A DNA stretch of 64,000 nt, taken from Rhynchosporium graminicola. Lineage: Eukaryota > Ascomycota > Leotiomycetes > Helotiales > Ploettnerulaceae. Under the pieces are notes generated by a model. That model did no database searches, was not told the origin of the DNA, and saw only the letters and a list, made by a program, of their open reading frames with translations. The position numbers were made by a program, and so were the translations under genes. This document shows, in pieces, positions 23,001 through 34,306 of the stretch. The stretch covers positions 124,001-188,000 of the forward strand of contig FJUW01000067.1 in assembly GCA_900074885.1 (NCBI GenBank), read 5' to 3'. How positions within the stretch are numbered: position 1 is the stretch's first letter; each line of letters starts with the position of its first letter.

Positions 23001-23574
23001 CATGAGGACCTTGAGCTTCAACTTTCTGTACTCCCGCAGTAGCCTGAGCGCTGTCCAAAAGAGACGGCATGGTGTTTGCTGTCCTTACTAGCTCTTTGTT
23101 CTTGTTCGTCTTCCAAAATCCGCCTGAAAGCTGGGAATTGCCACCGTCCAACGCTTGAAGAGCTGCCAGGTCAACAAAGCATCCTGTCTGTACTACCCCC
23201 CGGGAATGCTGAAGCTGGACTGGTGATGCCGCTGGTTGGTGTCGAGAAAAGTTCGTGAGGACCTTGATCCCGGCCTTCGCGTTCTGCTTGCGTTGGCGAC
23301 CTTTCGATTTGTCTCTTGTCGGCTTCTGTACTGAGTATCGCTTGTCCGGCTTCCGACTGAAGCTTACTCCAAGACCAGTACCCTGCGGAGGCTTTGGCCA
23401 TGCTGAGACCTGGATTTCCGCGGATCGGCGCTGAGAAGGCCGCGTATTCTCCTCCTCATCCCACCACTCGTCGTCGTCGTCGTCCGATGTGATTTTGGAT
23501 GAAATGCTAGTTCGGTCAGATGGAATACTGCTTTCGGGGTCGACTTGTTGAATCTCCGCCTTGGACGTAGACAT
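20062..23574 (-). CDS. Large single-pass membrane protein of the fungal 'glycoprotease family' type
   Basis: Single exon, 1170 aa, starting at the ATG at 23574; the codon three positions upstream is only GTG. Residues 1 to about 740 are a low-complexity Ser/Pro/Gln-rich cytosolic region with an early acidic DDDDEWWDEEENTRPSQRR patch and several Lys/Arg-rich patches. One hydrophobic helix lies at about 749-771 (LGLVIMLVSVIIIVVALATT) right after an RRRW cluster, giving N-in/C-out topology. The C-terminal 400 residues form an extracytosolic domain with conserved cysteines (for example GCVFPATKWSCDLP) and several N-x-S/T sites. It ends in a Gly/Cys-rich tail (GGTGGCSCQWSNF). Orthologues are often labelled 'glycoprotease family protein' in fungal genomes. 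I see no protease catalytic motif, so no enzymatic role is claimed. Confidence 0.8.
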   Translation of the reverse strand: MSTSKAEIQQVDPESSIPSDRTSISSKITSDDDDDEWWDEEENTRPSQRRSAEIQVSAWPKPPQGTGLGVSFSRKPDKRYSVQKPTRDKSKGRQRKQNAKAGIKVLTNFSRHQPAASPVQLQHSRGVVQTGCFVDLAALQALDGGNSQLSGGFWKTNKNKELVRTANTMPSLLDSAQATAGVQKVEAQGPHALHRRPANNLHASLPMPSEDLSPNDRPIVIGISIPTADVTNRMLSPQTAASETTNIVRSYQHRPPMTETPNTPTIIITPARQGSIWSPLDGAGIDTYQPFSSNVYLESQVTPVLHIRSSYLENERQQVAAQRSYFSPDSEVATTWDDEDDISRSRVTSSCTMFEEDESPILVRASRAISITDGSKLDRHASTSTHATNRHSKGWWNYITTPFLSRSNTFATRDAGLESPPALPCLTLAAKKAEDAERDDKLWEKQFSPLTPETTTSISSNQHWNADSKHRRFSEQSPILKETRHKAQTSTRTLPLVLSETAGFGSATISSIASQVSNQLTRKNTSTSLQSGQNHLSSEASVPNLNGASVSRSLQSNNPLIQPRLSSSNPRGLSNASQPGISRPTEGAISLNNPQPINSPSAGPPPPYSPSPARLRYRAVLPPGHAVGTQYPSSSGPLSPGLQQAMTAGSAIPMSSVPLKPPARRPINLNSGYSEHSLGQSSIHPVGEHYGISSLKPTKAEAKRKRYEIEDSIAHRAGGWWRGRGCIPSSGCYGRNGPEGRKRRRWSLGLVIMLVSVIIIVVALATTLHWKPNTIIEPSQWLNLTGFPPIFLGISTITAPINIRTNTGCVFPATKWSCDLPKELQPLVAPSLSNQPNFLLHIQWDNSSSTDATFANVTGSSKLFIRHAAFNPVTARQLVRRLILNVRQIVTFVPSPTPPSTAEGIFLGNATDGVVSERKAGEPTPFYISFLSSVGSISKRQLLGNSGKVFPDITSIIPPPSLRSDGTAASANLLPFPSQQPVRLYDRGLPTEHYGFYTYFDRSIFLKSIERLNSSNLDDGEVPADRNGGAQETEAAFRCTWSQTRFLVQMWTRMNASTQLLNSTQHVPSRNPAVDLKQPGSFPYPTSITTDRHGGDPSLKMVYCYEMNSRQGLVAGSGKINAENRAFGGTAFNPAPSFFSNTSDPSLGGFDGGTGGCSCQWSNFRSITRA

Positions 23575-26500
23575 ATTGCACACCGCTAGATGTGGGTAAA
23601 TACTAGAGGTTATTGTGCGGTGAAAATTGTAAATGCGTGCTTTCGCTTCTTTTTGCGGAATCCAGCGCTTTTGTGCCAGCGCAAGCGATGGTCTTCCTTT
23701 TAGGTACGTTATAAAATTCCTGAAATGCTTGCTTGGTTTGGTGATTGAGAGGAAGGAGTGACTTGAGGTGAATTAAGGAATGGCCTCGAGGTTCTATCTT
23801 AGATAAAATGCGTGGCAAGTATTGTCGCGAGAACAAAGAAAAGAGGCTTGTGCAGATAACCTAGGGTTGGGTGTATAGAATTTCGCAGTCTGGCGGAACA
23901 ATAGCAAGATATTCTTGAGGACTGAAAAGGAGCACAATAGGCAGGTAAATAGAGCAAGTGCCAGGTAGGATCAAGCGAGGCAGATAATGACAGTGGTTGA
24001 CTGAACGAGCGAAAATCAATCGGAAGAGAAAGCGACAGCACCAAATGACTAGAATAGAGACCGGATGTGTAAATGAGCAAATGAATCATAGAATAAAATT
24101 TTAGAAGAATGAAACAGGTGATTCAAGGCTGATGGAGCAAAGCCATCAGAATCAGATATGGTCTGGTCATACATAACCTACCGACCTCGTCAGTTTCCAC
24201 CTCTTCTTCCCCTTCTGGAACTGGTGTAATGCAGCAGCACCTATAAAAAGACGACCCAGCATCGATGATTCGATAGCAGTCGCGGGTCGACTTATTAAAG
24301 GTTCTACTCAGTTGAGCCAGCTTTGTGGTTCGTTGAGCGATCAGATATCGTGGTCAAAATAAGCGCCCAGTCTCAAAATGAAGCGAAGCCAAGCAACTGG
24401 CTTAGATTTACTGGCGCTTGATGTGATTGTCCTAGGCCAATTATCCTGCGTTTCACTCACGTCAACATCTGGTTAATCTGGGAGGGAGGTAATGTAGGTA
24501 GGTAGGTGGGTAGGATTCCATCCTTTATGAGTGCCAATAATGTATTGTAACTCTGTACATGGCGAAATGAAGCTTTTACTGAACGGCAGGGGTCAACGAA
24601 CCATCACGAACATCTCTCTCTCATCGTCCATCATAGGCGGGGGCAATCGACGAATCACATCTCCAGCGCATTTCATCCGTCCAAGAGTAGGTACTGACGC
24701 AAGCAGGGAGGTATACAATTTCGACAGTCTTCTTCATCTTAAGCTCCCGGATAGATCAAATTGTCGGCAAGTCAGGTTGAAACAGAAGAAGATGCATCGT
24801 ATAAGCTGTTGCTCGTGGTCTGCTATATATCGTCCTTGCTTCCTTTCTGCTCTCTTTATTCTCTGCCACTTTGAAGCTATTGAATCCTGGAAGTGACAAC
24901 CTGCTATCAGCTCGGTCAAATGTTGATGGTACATTTTCTGGAGCCAAATATTGAAGTCTATGGAGTGCAGCCTCAGCACAACAACAGACAAGATGCCATA
25001 TATTACTACGTTTCGACTTGCTTGGCAGGTGGATTTGGTTCCTCAAGGTATCGAAGCACTGGGACCTTGTTGGGATGATCCCAATCTTATGGCGTTGATT
25101 TATGATTGTTCAATTTTGATTTGCTTGAGAATTTCGCAGTACTGAGTAATGAATGCTTTTGATTGTGATGGAACGGAGTACAGAATTACAGATTCTTCAT
25201 CTGTCCGTACATGGATTGCTGCATGCATGTCTGTGCGATGGGGTCCAACTACGTAGCGGTATTGTACTCCTGTACTCATGTACTCCTCCTGGCAGAACCA
25301 CCCGCGCATTATTGAAGCAGAGGAAAGGTATCGACCGGAAGCTGAGCAAATTCATCTTAGGCGGACGAGAATTGGACGGGCAATTCCATGTCACAATCGC
25401 GTAACGGTACTAGAGTCATCATAAGTATCCAAGACATCACTTAAATCGGTACATGTCACCGGGCTTTTATAAGTTTCTACTAAAGTCAGAATCTGAGATG
25501 CCCCGACTTCATCAGCTACGAGGTTGTCAGATTCTTATAGGTACTCTCTGGAAGGATCCTATCGTAGGCCTCGGGCACTGATCGTGAGGTACGGAATGGA
25601 GATGGAGTGGAGATTTAATTAGAGATTTAATTAGAGATTTGATGGAGAGTGGATTGGAGATTGGACGCCCACAAAAACAGAAATTGTTGGTTAGAGTTCT
25701 GGAGGGCGGTCGGAAATGGGCAGCAGATACTGTAGGTCGCTCAGATTGTGAAATTATAGTTTGGTTCATCTCATCTTCCCTATTTTACTTCCTCGTTCTT
25801 TTTCCCTACAAGTACATTCGTACAACGTCAATTACCTTCAGGTCACAACCTTGGAAGCACTCTCTATGTATCCATAAACTACCTGCCTTTAGACCCAAGA
25901 CACCTATACGATAGTACCTAGGTAGGTACAAGTCCATGAAGCTGAACTATCGACTTACGGAGTTAAGAGCGAAGCACCTGGCCCCCTGCATCTGTATCTG
26001 CGTCAACTCAGAATCCGTCCGTCAAATTTCAGCTGCCCCGAGCCCCCGAGCCCCCGAATCGCCGAGCCCCCCTAAGGTACCTTAAGGTACTCGAACACAA
26101 GTAGAATAACCTTGGAAAACCAAAACAAAACAGAATAGAACAGCCACAGACGACAAAAGTGCCCTGTCGTGCCGGCCCTGCCTGCATTGCATTATCGTGC
26201 TACTCGAGTACACGAGCTGTCAAAGAAACACTGCAGCAGACTCAGCTCGAATTCACTCTCACCCGCAGAACTGGAGCTACACATACGTGACAAGAGAATC
26301 TGCGATCCGCCCTCAGATACTGTGCTACTTTACGGCACCGCTACGCTACGCCCATTCGAACGCGACTGGGTGCTCGAAGCAGCGGCAGACGCAGAACTTT
26401 GTCCTCTTCCTTATTCATCAACTCAAATATCAAATACCCCAGACGGCCCTCGGTGCCTTCTGGTCTTCAGCCTTCGAACTGGCGTCCTTAAACCCCTCCG

Positions 26501-26655
26501 ACGCCTTTTCCTCTTCCGCTTCTAAAGACAAATCTTTCACACATCACCGGCGACGGTCGTCAGCTTCTACGTCGAGCACACCCCAGGGCCTGAACCTCCA
26601 CGCTGCGTACAGCTCGCAAAGTCTCGAGACTATCCCTGGCACCCCAGGCGATCCA
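23575..26655. other. 3-kb divergent intergenic region
   Basis: This lies between the start of the large membrane protein gene (minus) and the ATG of the mannosyltransferase gene (plus), so it holds both promoters. Small ORFs overlap on both strands without coding character. Visible sequence features are a (GGTA)n-like run near 24494-24510, short duplicated gagatttaatta units near 25610-25640 and a C-rich gagccccc repeat at 26039-26072. The stretch 26197-26655 is open in frame with the mannosyltransferase but has no ATG. Confidence 0.45.
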
Positions 26656-28132
26656 ATGTCTTTATCACGGAGTCCATCTCCAAGGCCAGGTGGTGGATGG
26701 TCAAGTCCTGGTCTAGCTAACGTCAGTGGTCGGAACAGTCCTACAAAATCATATCGCGGCGTCAATGGAGGACCAAGTTCAGTGACCTGGGAATCTGCAA
26801 AGGCTAAGAGTGAAGGAGTCAATGGCTACCCATCCTTTTCCACCCAGAACAATGGCTTTTTCAACAGACACTTGAGGACCATTTCGAGTAGTCTGCCGAG
26901 TTTCAATAAGCGGCCCGAGAAGAGTTATGCAGAGAAGGAGAAATTGGGTCGTGGTCGGTGGATAGATGGGAGTCGATTGGCGTCAGTAAGAAATTATGCA
27001 AGACGAATGAATCGTCAAGTTAAATTACGGCTTCTCATGGCCATGGCCTTGGTTTTCATGATTATCTTATTCTACATGACACGTAAGCATCCACAAATTG
27101 AGTCCCCCGAGACGACTACTGACAAAATCACAGCCCTGCACTACTACTGGCGCAGAGCAAAATTCCTGGGTGGGGGTAAGAAGCACGTAATAATACTGGC
27201 AGCAAATCAAGGTGGTGGAGTCATGGAATGGAAAGGTCCTCGAGAATGGGCAATCGAGCGTGACAGCGTACGAAACAAGAAGAAATATGCCAACAAATGG
27301 GGTTATGATTTGGAAATTGTAGATATGAGCACGAAGAAACGATATGCACATGAGTGGAGAGAGAGCTGGGAAAAGGTCGACACCATTCGAAATTGCTTAA
27401 GAAAGTATCCTGATGCTGAATGGTAAGTCCAGTCTTTGCTAGAGCAGACTCGAAATTAACTTTTATAGGTTCTGGTGGCTGGACCTCAACACCTTCATAA
27501 TGGAGCCAACCTACTCTCTTCAATCCCACGTCTTCAACGATCTTCCCGCGAATACATACCGAGATATCAACGAGTATAATCCCCTCAACATCACCCATCC
27601 ATTTGTCGCTCCCCACCTAGACAAAGAGGCTCTTAGTCCAGTTGGAGATGGCAAAGCGAGCTCTATCAACTTGGTTGTCCCACAAGACTGCTCGGGATTC
27701 AACCTTGGCTCCTTCTTCATCAGGAGAAGTGCATGGACCGACCGTCTGCTGGACGTATGGTGGGATCCTGTTGGGTACGAGCAGAAGCACATGGAGTGGG
27801 AGCACAAGGAACAAGACGCGCTTGAGTTTTTGTACATCAACCAGCCATGGATTCGGCCACACACAGCCTTCATCCCTCAGAGGAAGATCAACAGCTTCCC
27901 TCAAGGAGCCTGCTCAGACAAGGGCAATGACACACGTATCCACTACGACAAGAAGGATCGCGATTTTGTGGTCAATATGGCTGGTTGCGAGTGGGGTAGG
28001 GACTGCTGGGGCGAGATGTATAATTTCCGCGAGTTGAGCAATTATCTCAATCGTAACCCTTGGGAGAGGTTTAAGGAAGATCTGGTGGCGGTCATTTGGT
28101 TTAAGATTACTGGGAAGAAAGTCAAGCTGTGA
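26656..28132 (+). CDS. Golgi alpha-mannosyltransferase, GT34 (Mnn10/Mnn11-like)
   Basis: Two exons: 26656-27422 and 27469-28132, joined through the intron GTAAGT..TATAG inside the Trp codon of EWFWWLD, giving 476 aa. Residues 1-120 are a Ser/Gly/Lys-rich cytosolic tail. A signal anchor lies at about 122-141 (LRLLMAMALVFMIILFYM). The lumenal GT34 domain starts near 174 with HVIILAANQGGG. It contains the metal/nucleotide-sugar site WWLDLNTFIMEP, the YRDINEYNPLNITHPF segment, NLVVPQDCSGFNLGSFFIRRS and a C-terminal HYDKKDRDFVVNMAGC. The family adds alpha-1,6- or alpha-1,2-mannose to N-glycan outer chains in the M-Pol complex; Mnn10 and Mnn11 cannot be separated here. The start is the first ATG in frame (MSLSRSPSPRPGGG), but the frame stays open 153 codons upstream with Ser/Thr-rich content, so a longer N-terminus from an unseen exon is possible. 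Confidence 0.88.
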
Positions 28133-30341
28133 TAAAGCCTCTACTTGAATATTTTGTCTAATTATGCGCCGGTGGGTCGTTGGCGTGCTCATGTCTGCGA
28201 TACCAAAGCTGCGTTCGATGGTTTTTCTGTTTCTCCTTCATAATTTTTCCCCGCTGGCATTGTATAGATGGCCTAGTGGGGAATGTCTTTAGAATTATTC
28301 GCGTTTATTGCATGGCAGAAGGAGTTTGAGACGGATAATTTCTAACAGCAAAATGTTGATGTTAGTATGAAAATCTGTACCAATTCAAACACAAGACAGG
28401 TTTTCGTTGCCGTACTATCCAACTTGATTATATGCTCCTTGTCAGAGGGGATCTACAGACTGCCCGGTTCCGGTCCAGCTTCAAGGTTGCTTACTGCGAC
28501 CGAAGATGTTAGTATTAGGAGTCTAGTGTCATCATGTTTTGCGAGATATTAGACTAGCCATAGAGAACAGCTCCTATGCAGAGAAGACTTGTCACAGGCG
28601 GCGTGCTTGTCTGATCAGGACCTGAGGCCATGAAGGCTGTGGAGCCAATTGTGCTTGAGATGCCTCTGATGTTGAAGGAGGCCTAGGAACCTGTCAAAAT
28701 GGACCTAATCGGGTGGAAACCGTGGAGAACCACATCTTGAGACTGATGGTAAGGCTATGAGAATGACCTAGTGCCTTCTCTCCTTTGGCGATATATTCCT
28801 CACAGTATTTTGCAGGCTGGGAGCTTCATCGAAAGCTCGGCTAGAAATCTTTATTAGTATATACTAACTTACAAGGTCAACGAAAAGATGTCCTTCAGAA
28901 GTGTTTTGATCTGATATGATAAGAGTACGCACGGCCTACAAGTATAGTAGGCTGTATTCAGAGGTTGGCACTGTGATCAGTCATACCAAAAATGGGGACC
29001 GAGCTAACTCTGTACAGATTTCCCGTTGGATGGCATGAATTCTATATAGACGGGTTCTTGATGACGAGTCGTCAAGTAGTGTGATGTCACTGGATTTCCA
29101 CCTAGCTAGTAGCGCATAGACCTCTCTCTTCCATAGATTACTCTCAAGGTTTCTAAACCTTCTCTAAGATATAACTACGCTTTTCTAGAGCTTCTATTCG
29201 CACACCTTTTCTAGTAGTGACCATGGAGATATTATTCCAGGTCTTTCTTGTTAAAAACGCCTAGTAATATAGCTTTTCCCTTAGTTAATGAGCGAAAGGG
29301 ACGATAGGTATTGTTTGTTTCAAGAGTGCCTGGCTGAAGTCAATTCCAGCATCTGAGTGTCAAGCATCGATATCTACAGGTGTCTAACTATACGCAGCTT
29401 AGTCATCGCCTCTCGAGTCGAAGAGGCGAGGTGAGCCGAGACCCAGCAACTACCGCTCGTTTCTTCCCCAGACCACAACTCAAAACATTCAGACTGGCTC
29501 ACCGGGTCCCAAAACACCAGACCACATCACATCTCGCCACAGAAGATGCAATGGGAGATTTGTACATGAAACCAATCCGATGTCGCGACTTGCAGTTCAA
29601 TAGCAATGGGACGTGCAATCTGCTTGAAGTTTGCCCCCCAAGATCTAAGACCTCAAGCCAGCCAGCCAGTCCAGTCCTCTGGCCCAGACAATGAAACCTG
29701 AGACGAGACGAGGCTCCTCGCCCCATCCCAAAGGAAAGGAGTTTTCCGCGGGCCGCCAACTAATCAATAGCTTGACAGTGACTCGGTTTGTACTTTGTTG
29801 TCTTGGAATGTTGCTCTCTCTATCACAGAGCGCTGGCGTGATACGAGGCTTGGGTCCATCCCCCCGCCTGCGCTTGACCCCCTCCCTGACTTGGCTAGAG
29901 TTGATGACAGGGTCGAAGCTCAAGGAGAGTCTCGATGTACTTGATTCCGTTTGTTCCCTTCCGAGCATGAATTTCTCATGTTCCTGTCCATTTCCTGTTC
30001 ATTTCTATTTTGGTGCTGATTTCTGCTATTGTCATTCTTCTTTGTTGTGCATTTTTCGGCGTCTTTTTGTTCTCCTCCTCGCTTAGCACAACATCAAAGA
30101 GCATTTGTCAGGCACAATAGCTACTACCACAATAGGAGTGATTTATTGTCGTTGTTGCGCAGAAGACAATCTTTGTGATTGTAGGCGATTGTGGAATATA
30201 TAGTCATCAATCTACGCCTATGTCTCGCTCAAGCATCTGAGTTCTTTGCATTACTCACCAACAAACGTATTCATCCGTCACTGCAGCTTCTACATCCACA
30301 GATCAGTTCTGTAAAACGCCAAACATCTTAGCAGGACAAAG
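28133..30341. other. Intergenic with a TA-rich relic
   Basis: This 2.2-kb stretch follows the mannosyltransferase gene and ends in the GH16 promoter. Around 28.80-29.32 kb the sequence is rich in TA, CTAG and stop codons in all frames, resembling short RIP-mutated transposon debris. No termini or domain can be identified. ORFs at 29380-30086 are overlapping and unconvincing. Confidence 0.4.
30197..30203 (+). promoter_or_regulatory. TATA-like element upstream of the GH16 gene
   Basis: TATATAG lies about 140 bp upstream of the GH16 ATG, consistent with a TATA-containing promoter of a regulated secreted enzyme. It is a sequence match only. Confidence 0.35.
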
Positions 30342-31328
30342 ATGCGCACTTCAATTCTTCTCTTCCGCTTCGGCGTGACGCTCCTTTGCGCTGGCACTGC
30401 TAATGCTGGCTATATCATCGAAGACACATTCAACACCGACAACTTCTTTACTGAATTTGACTTCTTCGCAGACAAAGACCCAACAGAGGGCTTTGTCAAA
30501 TATTTGGCACCAGCAGCTGCTAACATCAGTAGCCTGGCTGGCTACGTCAACGATGCAATCTTCTTGGGTGTCGACCATACAACTGTCAATCCACCACAAG
30601 GCCGCAGTTCCGTTCGCGTCAGCTCCAAGAAAGCATACACCCATGGCCTCATTATTGCCGACATTTCTCACATGCCAGACAGTCAATGCGGGTCATGGCC
30701 GGCATTTTGGACCGTTGGCAAAGATTGGCCCAAGAATGGTGAAATTGATATACTCGAGGGCGTCAACGATGATACGACGAACCATATAACGCTTCACACC
30801 TCTCCCGGTTGCAACCTCAACAGCACCGGGGCTTTGCCAAGCTCAACTCTGAGCACTCCCAACTGCAATGCCGGAGGTGCAGGAGAAGGATGCAGCTTAA
30901 AGACCACCAACAAACAAGCATATGGTACCGCTTTCAACGCAGCCGGTGGTGGCGTCTATGCCATGGAATGGACATCAGCAGCAATCAAAGTCTTCTTCTT
31001 TGCACGCAATTCTATCCCAGCCGATATAATCTCAGGAAACCCAGACCCGTCAACTTGGGGGGCTCCGGTTGGTTCTTTCAGCGGGAGTGGTTGTTCGATC
31101 GATTCACATTTCAAGGACCATCAGATTGTCTTTAACACCTCTCTTTGTGGTGTATGGGCTGGAAAGGTGTGGAAAGATGGTTCTTGCGCTGCTCTGGCAC
31201 CTACTTGTGAAGCCTACGTTGCCGCGAATCCTCAAGCATTCGCTCAAGCATATTGGCTGATCAAGTCTGTCAAGGTCTATAAAGCGAACATGGCCGCTGG
31301 CAAGAGACACATCCCTTTCTCGGCTTAA
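30342..31328 (+). CDS. Secreted GH16 endo-beta-1,3(4)-glucanase
   Basis: Single exon, 328 aa. A clear signal peptide covers residues 1-22 (hydrophobic LLFRFGVTLLCAGTANA). The mature enzyme has the GH16 fold landmarks: the SVRVSSKKAYTHGLIIADISHMP strand region, CGSWPAFWTVG, and the active site NGEIDILEGVND at 132-143. E134 is the expected nucleophile, D136 the assisting Asp and E139 the acid/base. Further conserved Trp and Cys residues follow (YAMEWTSAAIKVFFF, NTSLCGVWAG). There is no carbohydrate-binding module and no GPI-type hydrophobic C-terminus, so it is predicted to be freely secreted. The likely substrate is a mixed-linkage or beta-1,3-glucan, from the fungus's own wall or from plant material. 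The coding frame is intact. Confidence 0.93.
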   Translation: MRTSILLFRFGVTLLCAGTANAGYIIEDTFNTDNFFTEFDFFADKDPTEGFVKYLAPAAANISSLAGYVNDAIFLGVDHTTVNPPQGRSSVRVSSKKAYTHGLIIADISHMPDSQCGSWPAFWTVGKDWPKNGEIDILEGVNDDTTNHITLHTSPGCNLNSTGALPSSTLSTPNCNAGGAGEGCSLKTTNKQAYGTAFNAAGGGVYAMEWTSAAIKVFFFARNSIPADIISGNPDPSTWGAPVGSFSGSGCSIDSHFKDHQIVFNTSLCGVWAGKVWKDGSCAALAPTCEAYVAANPQAFAQAYWLIKSVKVYKANMAAGKRHIPFSA

Positions 31329-31952
31329 ATTGGGGATACTGGAGTCTGATTTCGCTTCTTTGTACATATACAAGCTCTATGGTCCATAAATCTGGAATGA
31401 TGGTCCCAAAGGCTGGTGAGAGAACATGATTTGATGCATGTATGGTGTAGAATCTTCTTGGGAGGATTAGTACTTTTGGTAACTAAACATGGAGATAATA
31501 AGAATAAAAAGATCATATAAAACTTCACTATACCGACTTTTGCTCAGACGAGAAGCTCTACAAAACCTCCTAAACCAAACTTGCACGTGACCTTGGCGAA
31601 TGCTTCGATTAATCCCCGACTTATCACCATTTGAAGATCTTTTATAGGCCGAGCAGAATATTTAAACTGTGCTTGATATTTCGTCTCGTAAACTCTAAGA
31701 ACTCCTGTTTCTCCGCCTTTGTTCTTCATCTACCTGCTGTTGCACCGATACATATTTGCAGATTTTGGTGTTCTGGTGACAGACCTCAAAGCCTTGTCTC
31801 GCCTAGTCGCGAGGCTCGATAGCAACAATAATTTGCTCATTTCTCATTAACCAACAACCACCGCAGCAGCCAGTGAACTGTTACACAACCTCGAATCATT
31901 CCCTGCCTCATCTGAAGTGCCGGCATCCCCTGTTGAAGCAAAGTTTGCAAGC
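31329..31952. other. Intergenic between the GH16 and PRP4 genes
   Basis: Holds the 3' end of GH16 and the promoter and leader of the PRP4-like gene. The frame just upstream of the PRP4 ATG is open back to about 31850 but has no start codon. No other feature is seen. Confidence 0.45.
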
Positions 31953-33683
31953 ATGCATCCCTCACGGATGGCATATGTGGAGGAAGCAGAGCCTGAGGTC
32001 AGCTAACCCCTCCATCACTTCTTTTCCTTCCCTCCACAAGCTCTGCAACGGTATTCATATGATCTCAGAGGTGTCTCCGCGTTCGTAGATAGGAAACCTG
32101 CAGCTGATGGATCTGGTGTAACTCTCAGGACACAGGAATTGACCTGGCCAATGTTCGTAAGTACTACTCTACACACATCTCTGTTCAATCTCTCTAATCG
32201 AGGTGCAACAGCTCTCGACAATGACTACGATATGCCCTCGGTCGGCCCTGGCCTGGCGCCCGAACGGGCATCAGCCTTTCAGTCGCAGATGGATCGCAGA
32301 AAGAAGGCAGCCGCCATTGCAGTACCTACAGACGATAAGAGGGTCAGAGAGCGCCTAAGGCAATTGGGAGAGCCAGTGACGGAATTTGGCGAGGGACCAG
32401 GAGATCGCAGAGACCGGTTAAGAGAGATTCTTGCAGACCTGGCTAGGGATGATGCTGGACAGGATGGAGAAGGAGATGCACCTATGCTTGATGCTGCGGA
32501 TGATGATGCGCCAGATGAGGAATTTTATACCAAAGGCATACCAGAACTACTGGAGGCACGAAGGGCTATTGCGCGATATTCTTTACCTAGGGCAAAGAGT
32601 AGGCTGGCAAGTCAAAAATCAGAGTCTACAATTCCCCGGATGATGCACGTTAAATTCCGGAACGAGATCAAGGCCAAGCTGGAAGGATTTGAACTTCAGG
32701 GCAGTCAGACGGCAGGAGATCGACCCGTCAGTATGACACGGTTTGCACCAAACGGGGAAATCATTGCTGCTGGAAACTGGGGAGGCGGTATCAAGCTGCT
32801 GAGTGTACCAGATTTGAAGGAGATCCGCACACTGAGAGGGCATACCGATCGAATTGGTGGTATATCTTGGTTCCCAGATGCAACATTACCAGGAACAACC
32901 GTATCTGAAGATTCTGTTAATCTTGCGTCTGGAGGTGCGGAAGGGAAGATTCATCTTTGGTCCATGACACATGATACCCCAGTTTCGACGCTCGAAGGCC
33001 ACAATCAGCGTGTCTGTCGAGTTGAGTTCCATCCTTCGGGGAAATACCTTGCTTCAGCATCCGAGGACACAACTTGGCGACTGTGGGATGTCGAAACCAC
33101 AACAGAACTTCTGCTTCAAGAAGGGCATTCCCGAGGCGTCTTCGCACTTGCCTTCAATATGGATGGTTCTCTCTTGGCCAGTGCTGGAACTGACAGTACC
33201 GGCCGGATCTGGGATCTACGAACAGGACGTACGGTAATGATACTGGAAGGTCACATCAAGCCAATCTACGCACTGGATTGGGGTGTGGATGGACACAGGG
33301 TACTATCTGGATCAGAGGATGGTTGGATCAAATGCTGGGATGTGCGAAAAGTCCAGCCTTCGGGAGGCATTGGCGCTCACAGAATGGTTTCGGATCTCCG
33401 ATGGTACAAAGAAATGGATGATCCTGCTCGAGGATATGTTCCTAAGGTTGATGGACAAGGAGCTCGGAAGCCCAAGAAATCAGGCACCTTCGTGGTCTCA
33501 AGTGGCTTTGATAAGACCGTTAAGATCTTCTCGGCAGACGATTGGTCTCTGGTACAGAGCCTAACAGGCCATACTGGAAACGTTCACAGCGTCGATGTTA
33601 CTCGGAATGCGAAATGGATCGTAAGTGGTGGTTACGATAGGACGGTAAAACTCTGGGGTCGCAATGATGGTCAAGGAATATGA
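31953..33683 (+). CDS. PRP4: U4/U6 small nuclear ribonucleoprotein Prp4 (WD40 splicing factor)
   Basis: Three-exon model: 31953-31997, 32129-32156 (only 28 nt) and 32212-33683, giving 514 aa. The exons join as MHPSRMAYVEEAEPE, DTGIDLANV, PLDNDYDMPSVGPG, with all phases consistent and GT..AG introns (donor GTCAGC for the first). An SFM/PRP4-like motif covers about residues 60-100 (PTDDKRVRERLRQLGEPVTE, then a GEGPGDRRDRLRE segment). The C-terminal part from about residue 200 is a seven-blade WD40 propeller with GHTDRI, GHNQRV, GHSRGV, GHIKPI and GHTGNV starts. Prp4 binds Prp3 in the U4/U6.U5 tri-snRNP and is essential for pre-mRNA splicing. An uninterrupted ORF also begins at 32139, but its first 24 codons are intron sequence, which is why the spliced start is preferred. 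Confidence 0.9.
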
Positions 33684-34306
33684 ACTTTTTGAAGCACTCG
33701 GCTCTTTTACTGGACACATCAAATGCCCTATGTAATCTAGAAAATAAGAAGATACCCAAGTACCTACTAATTGTTCGAGCCACTAACTACTGTCAGAAAG
33801 GTGTTATCACAGACAGACAAAGCATTGTTGTTAGTTCAGCACTGATTATTTCACTTGCTCTCCATTTCATAAAGGTTCCAAGCGGGACTTGTTGGGACTT
33901 GTGTCAACAGCTTGCAATGGACGGACCACTGTGCGTTGAGATACTCCATTTAGCTACAGCAAGCATAGCAGCTGTGGAAAGTGTTTTTGGAATACTAGTT
34001 ACAGTCAATGAGATTCGGCGATGCCATGAATCGGCAACGACGATATACCTACCTACCTTAGAGGCAAGGGCAGGGTATTTGAATGGTCAAATGACGGTGA
34101 AAGGATAGTTCCGGATGTGAAAAGTCCATTATAGAGGGAATCACTAAGGGATGGAAATTAGGTAAGTGAATGTCTCGTGCCTTCCTACCCAAGGACTAGG
34201 AGTAGAAATGCTCAGTTGTACCCTTAACTTCGGTATCGACGCTAGCTTATCAACTGCAACATAAATACTTAGAAGGAGTTGATATTCGGTCGATTTAGCA
34301 AAAGTA

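Noticed and set aside
15457..31328. Secondary-metabolite or catabolic gene cluster involving the GMC, ADH relic and GH16 genes
   Set aside because: The genes are scattered, separated by housekeeping genes, and two of the three enzymes are broken; no backbone synthase or cluster regulator is present.
32139..32211. PRP4 start at 32139 (MTWPMFVSTTL...)
   Set aside because: These codons run through a GTAAGT..CAACAG intron and do not resemble a Prp4 N-terminus; splicing from 31953 gives a coherent start.
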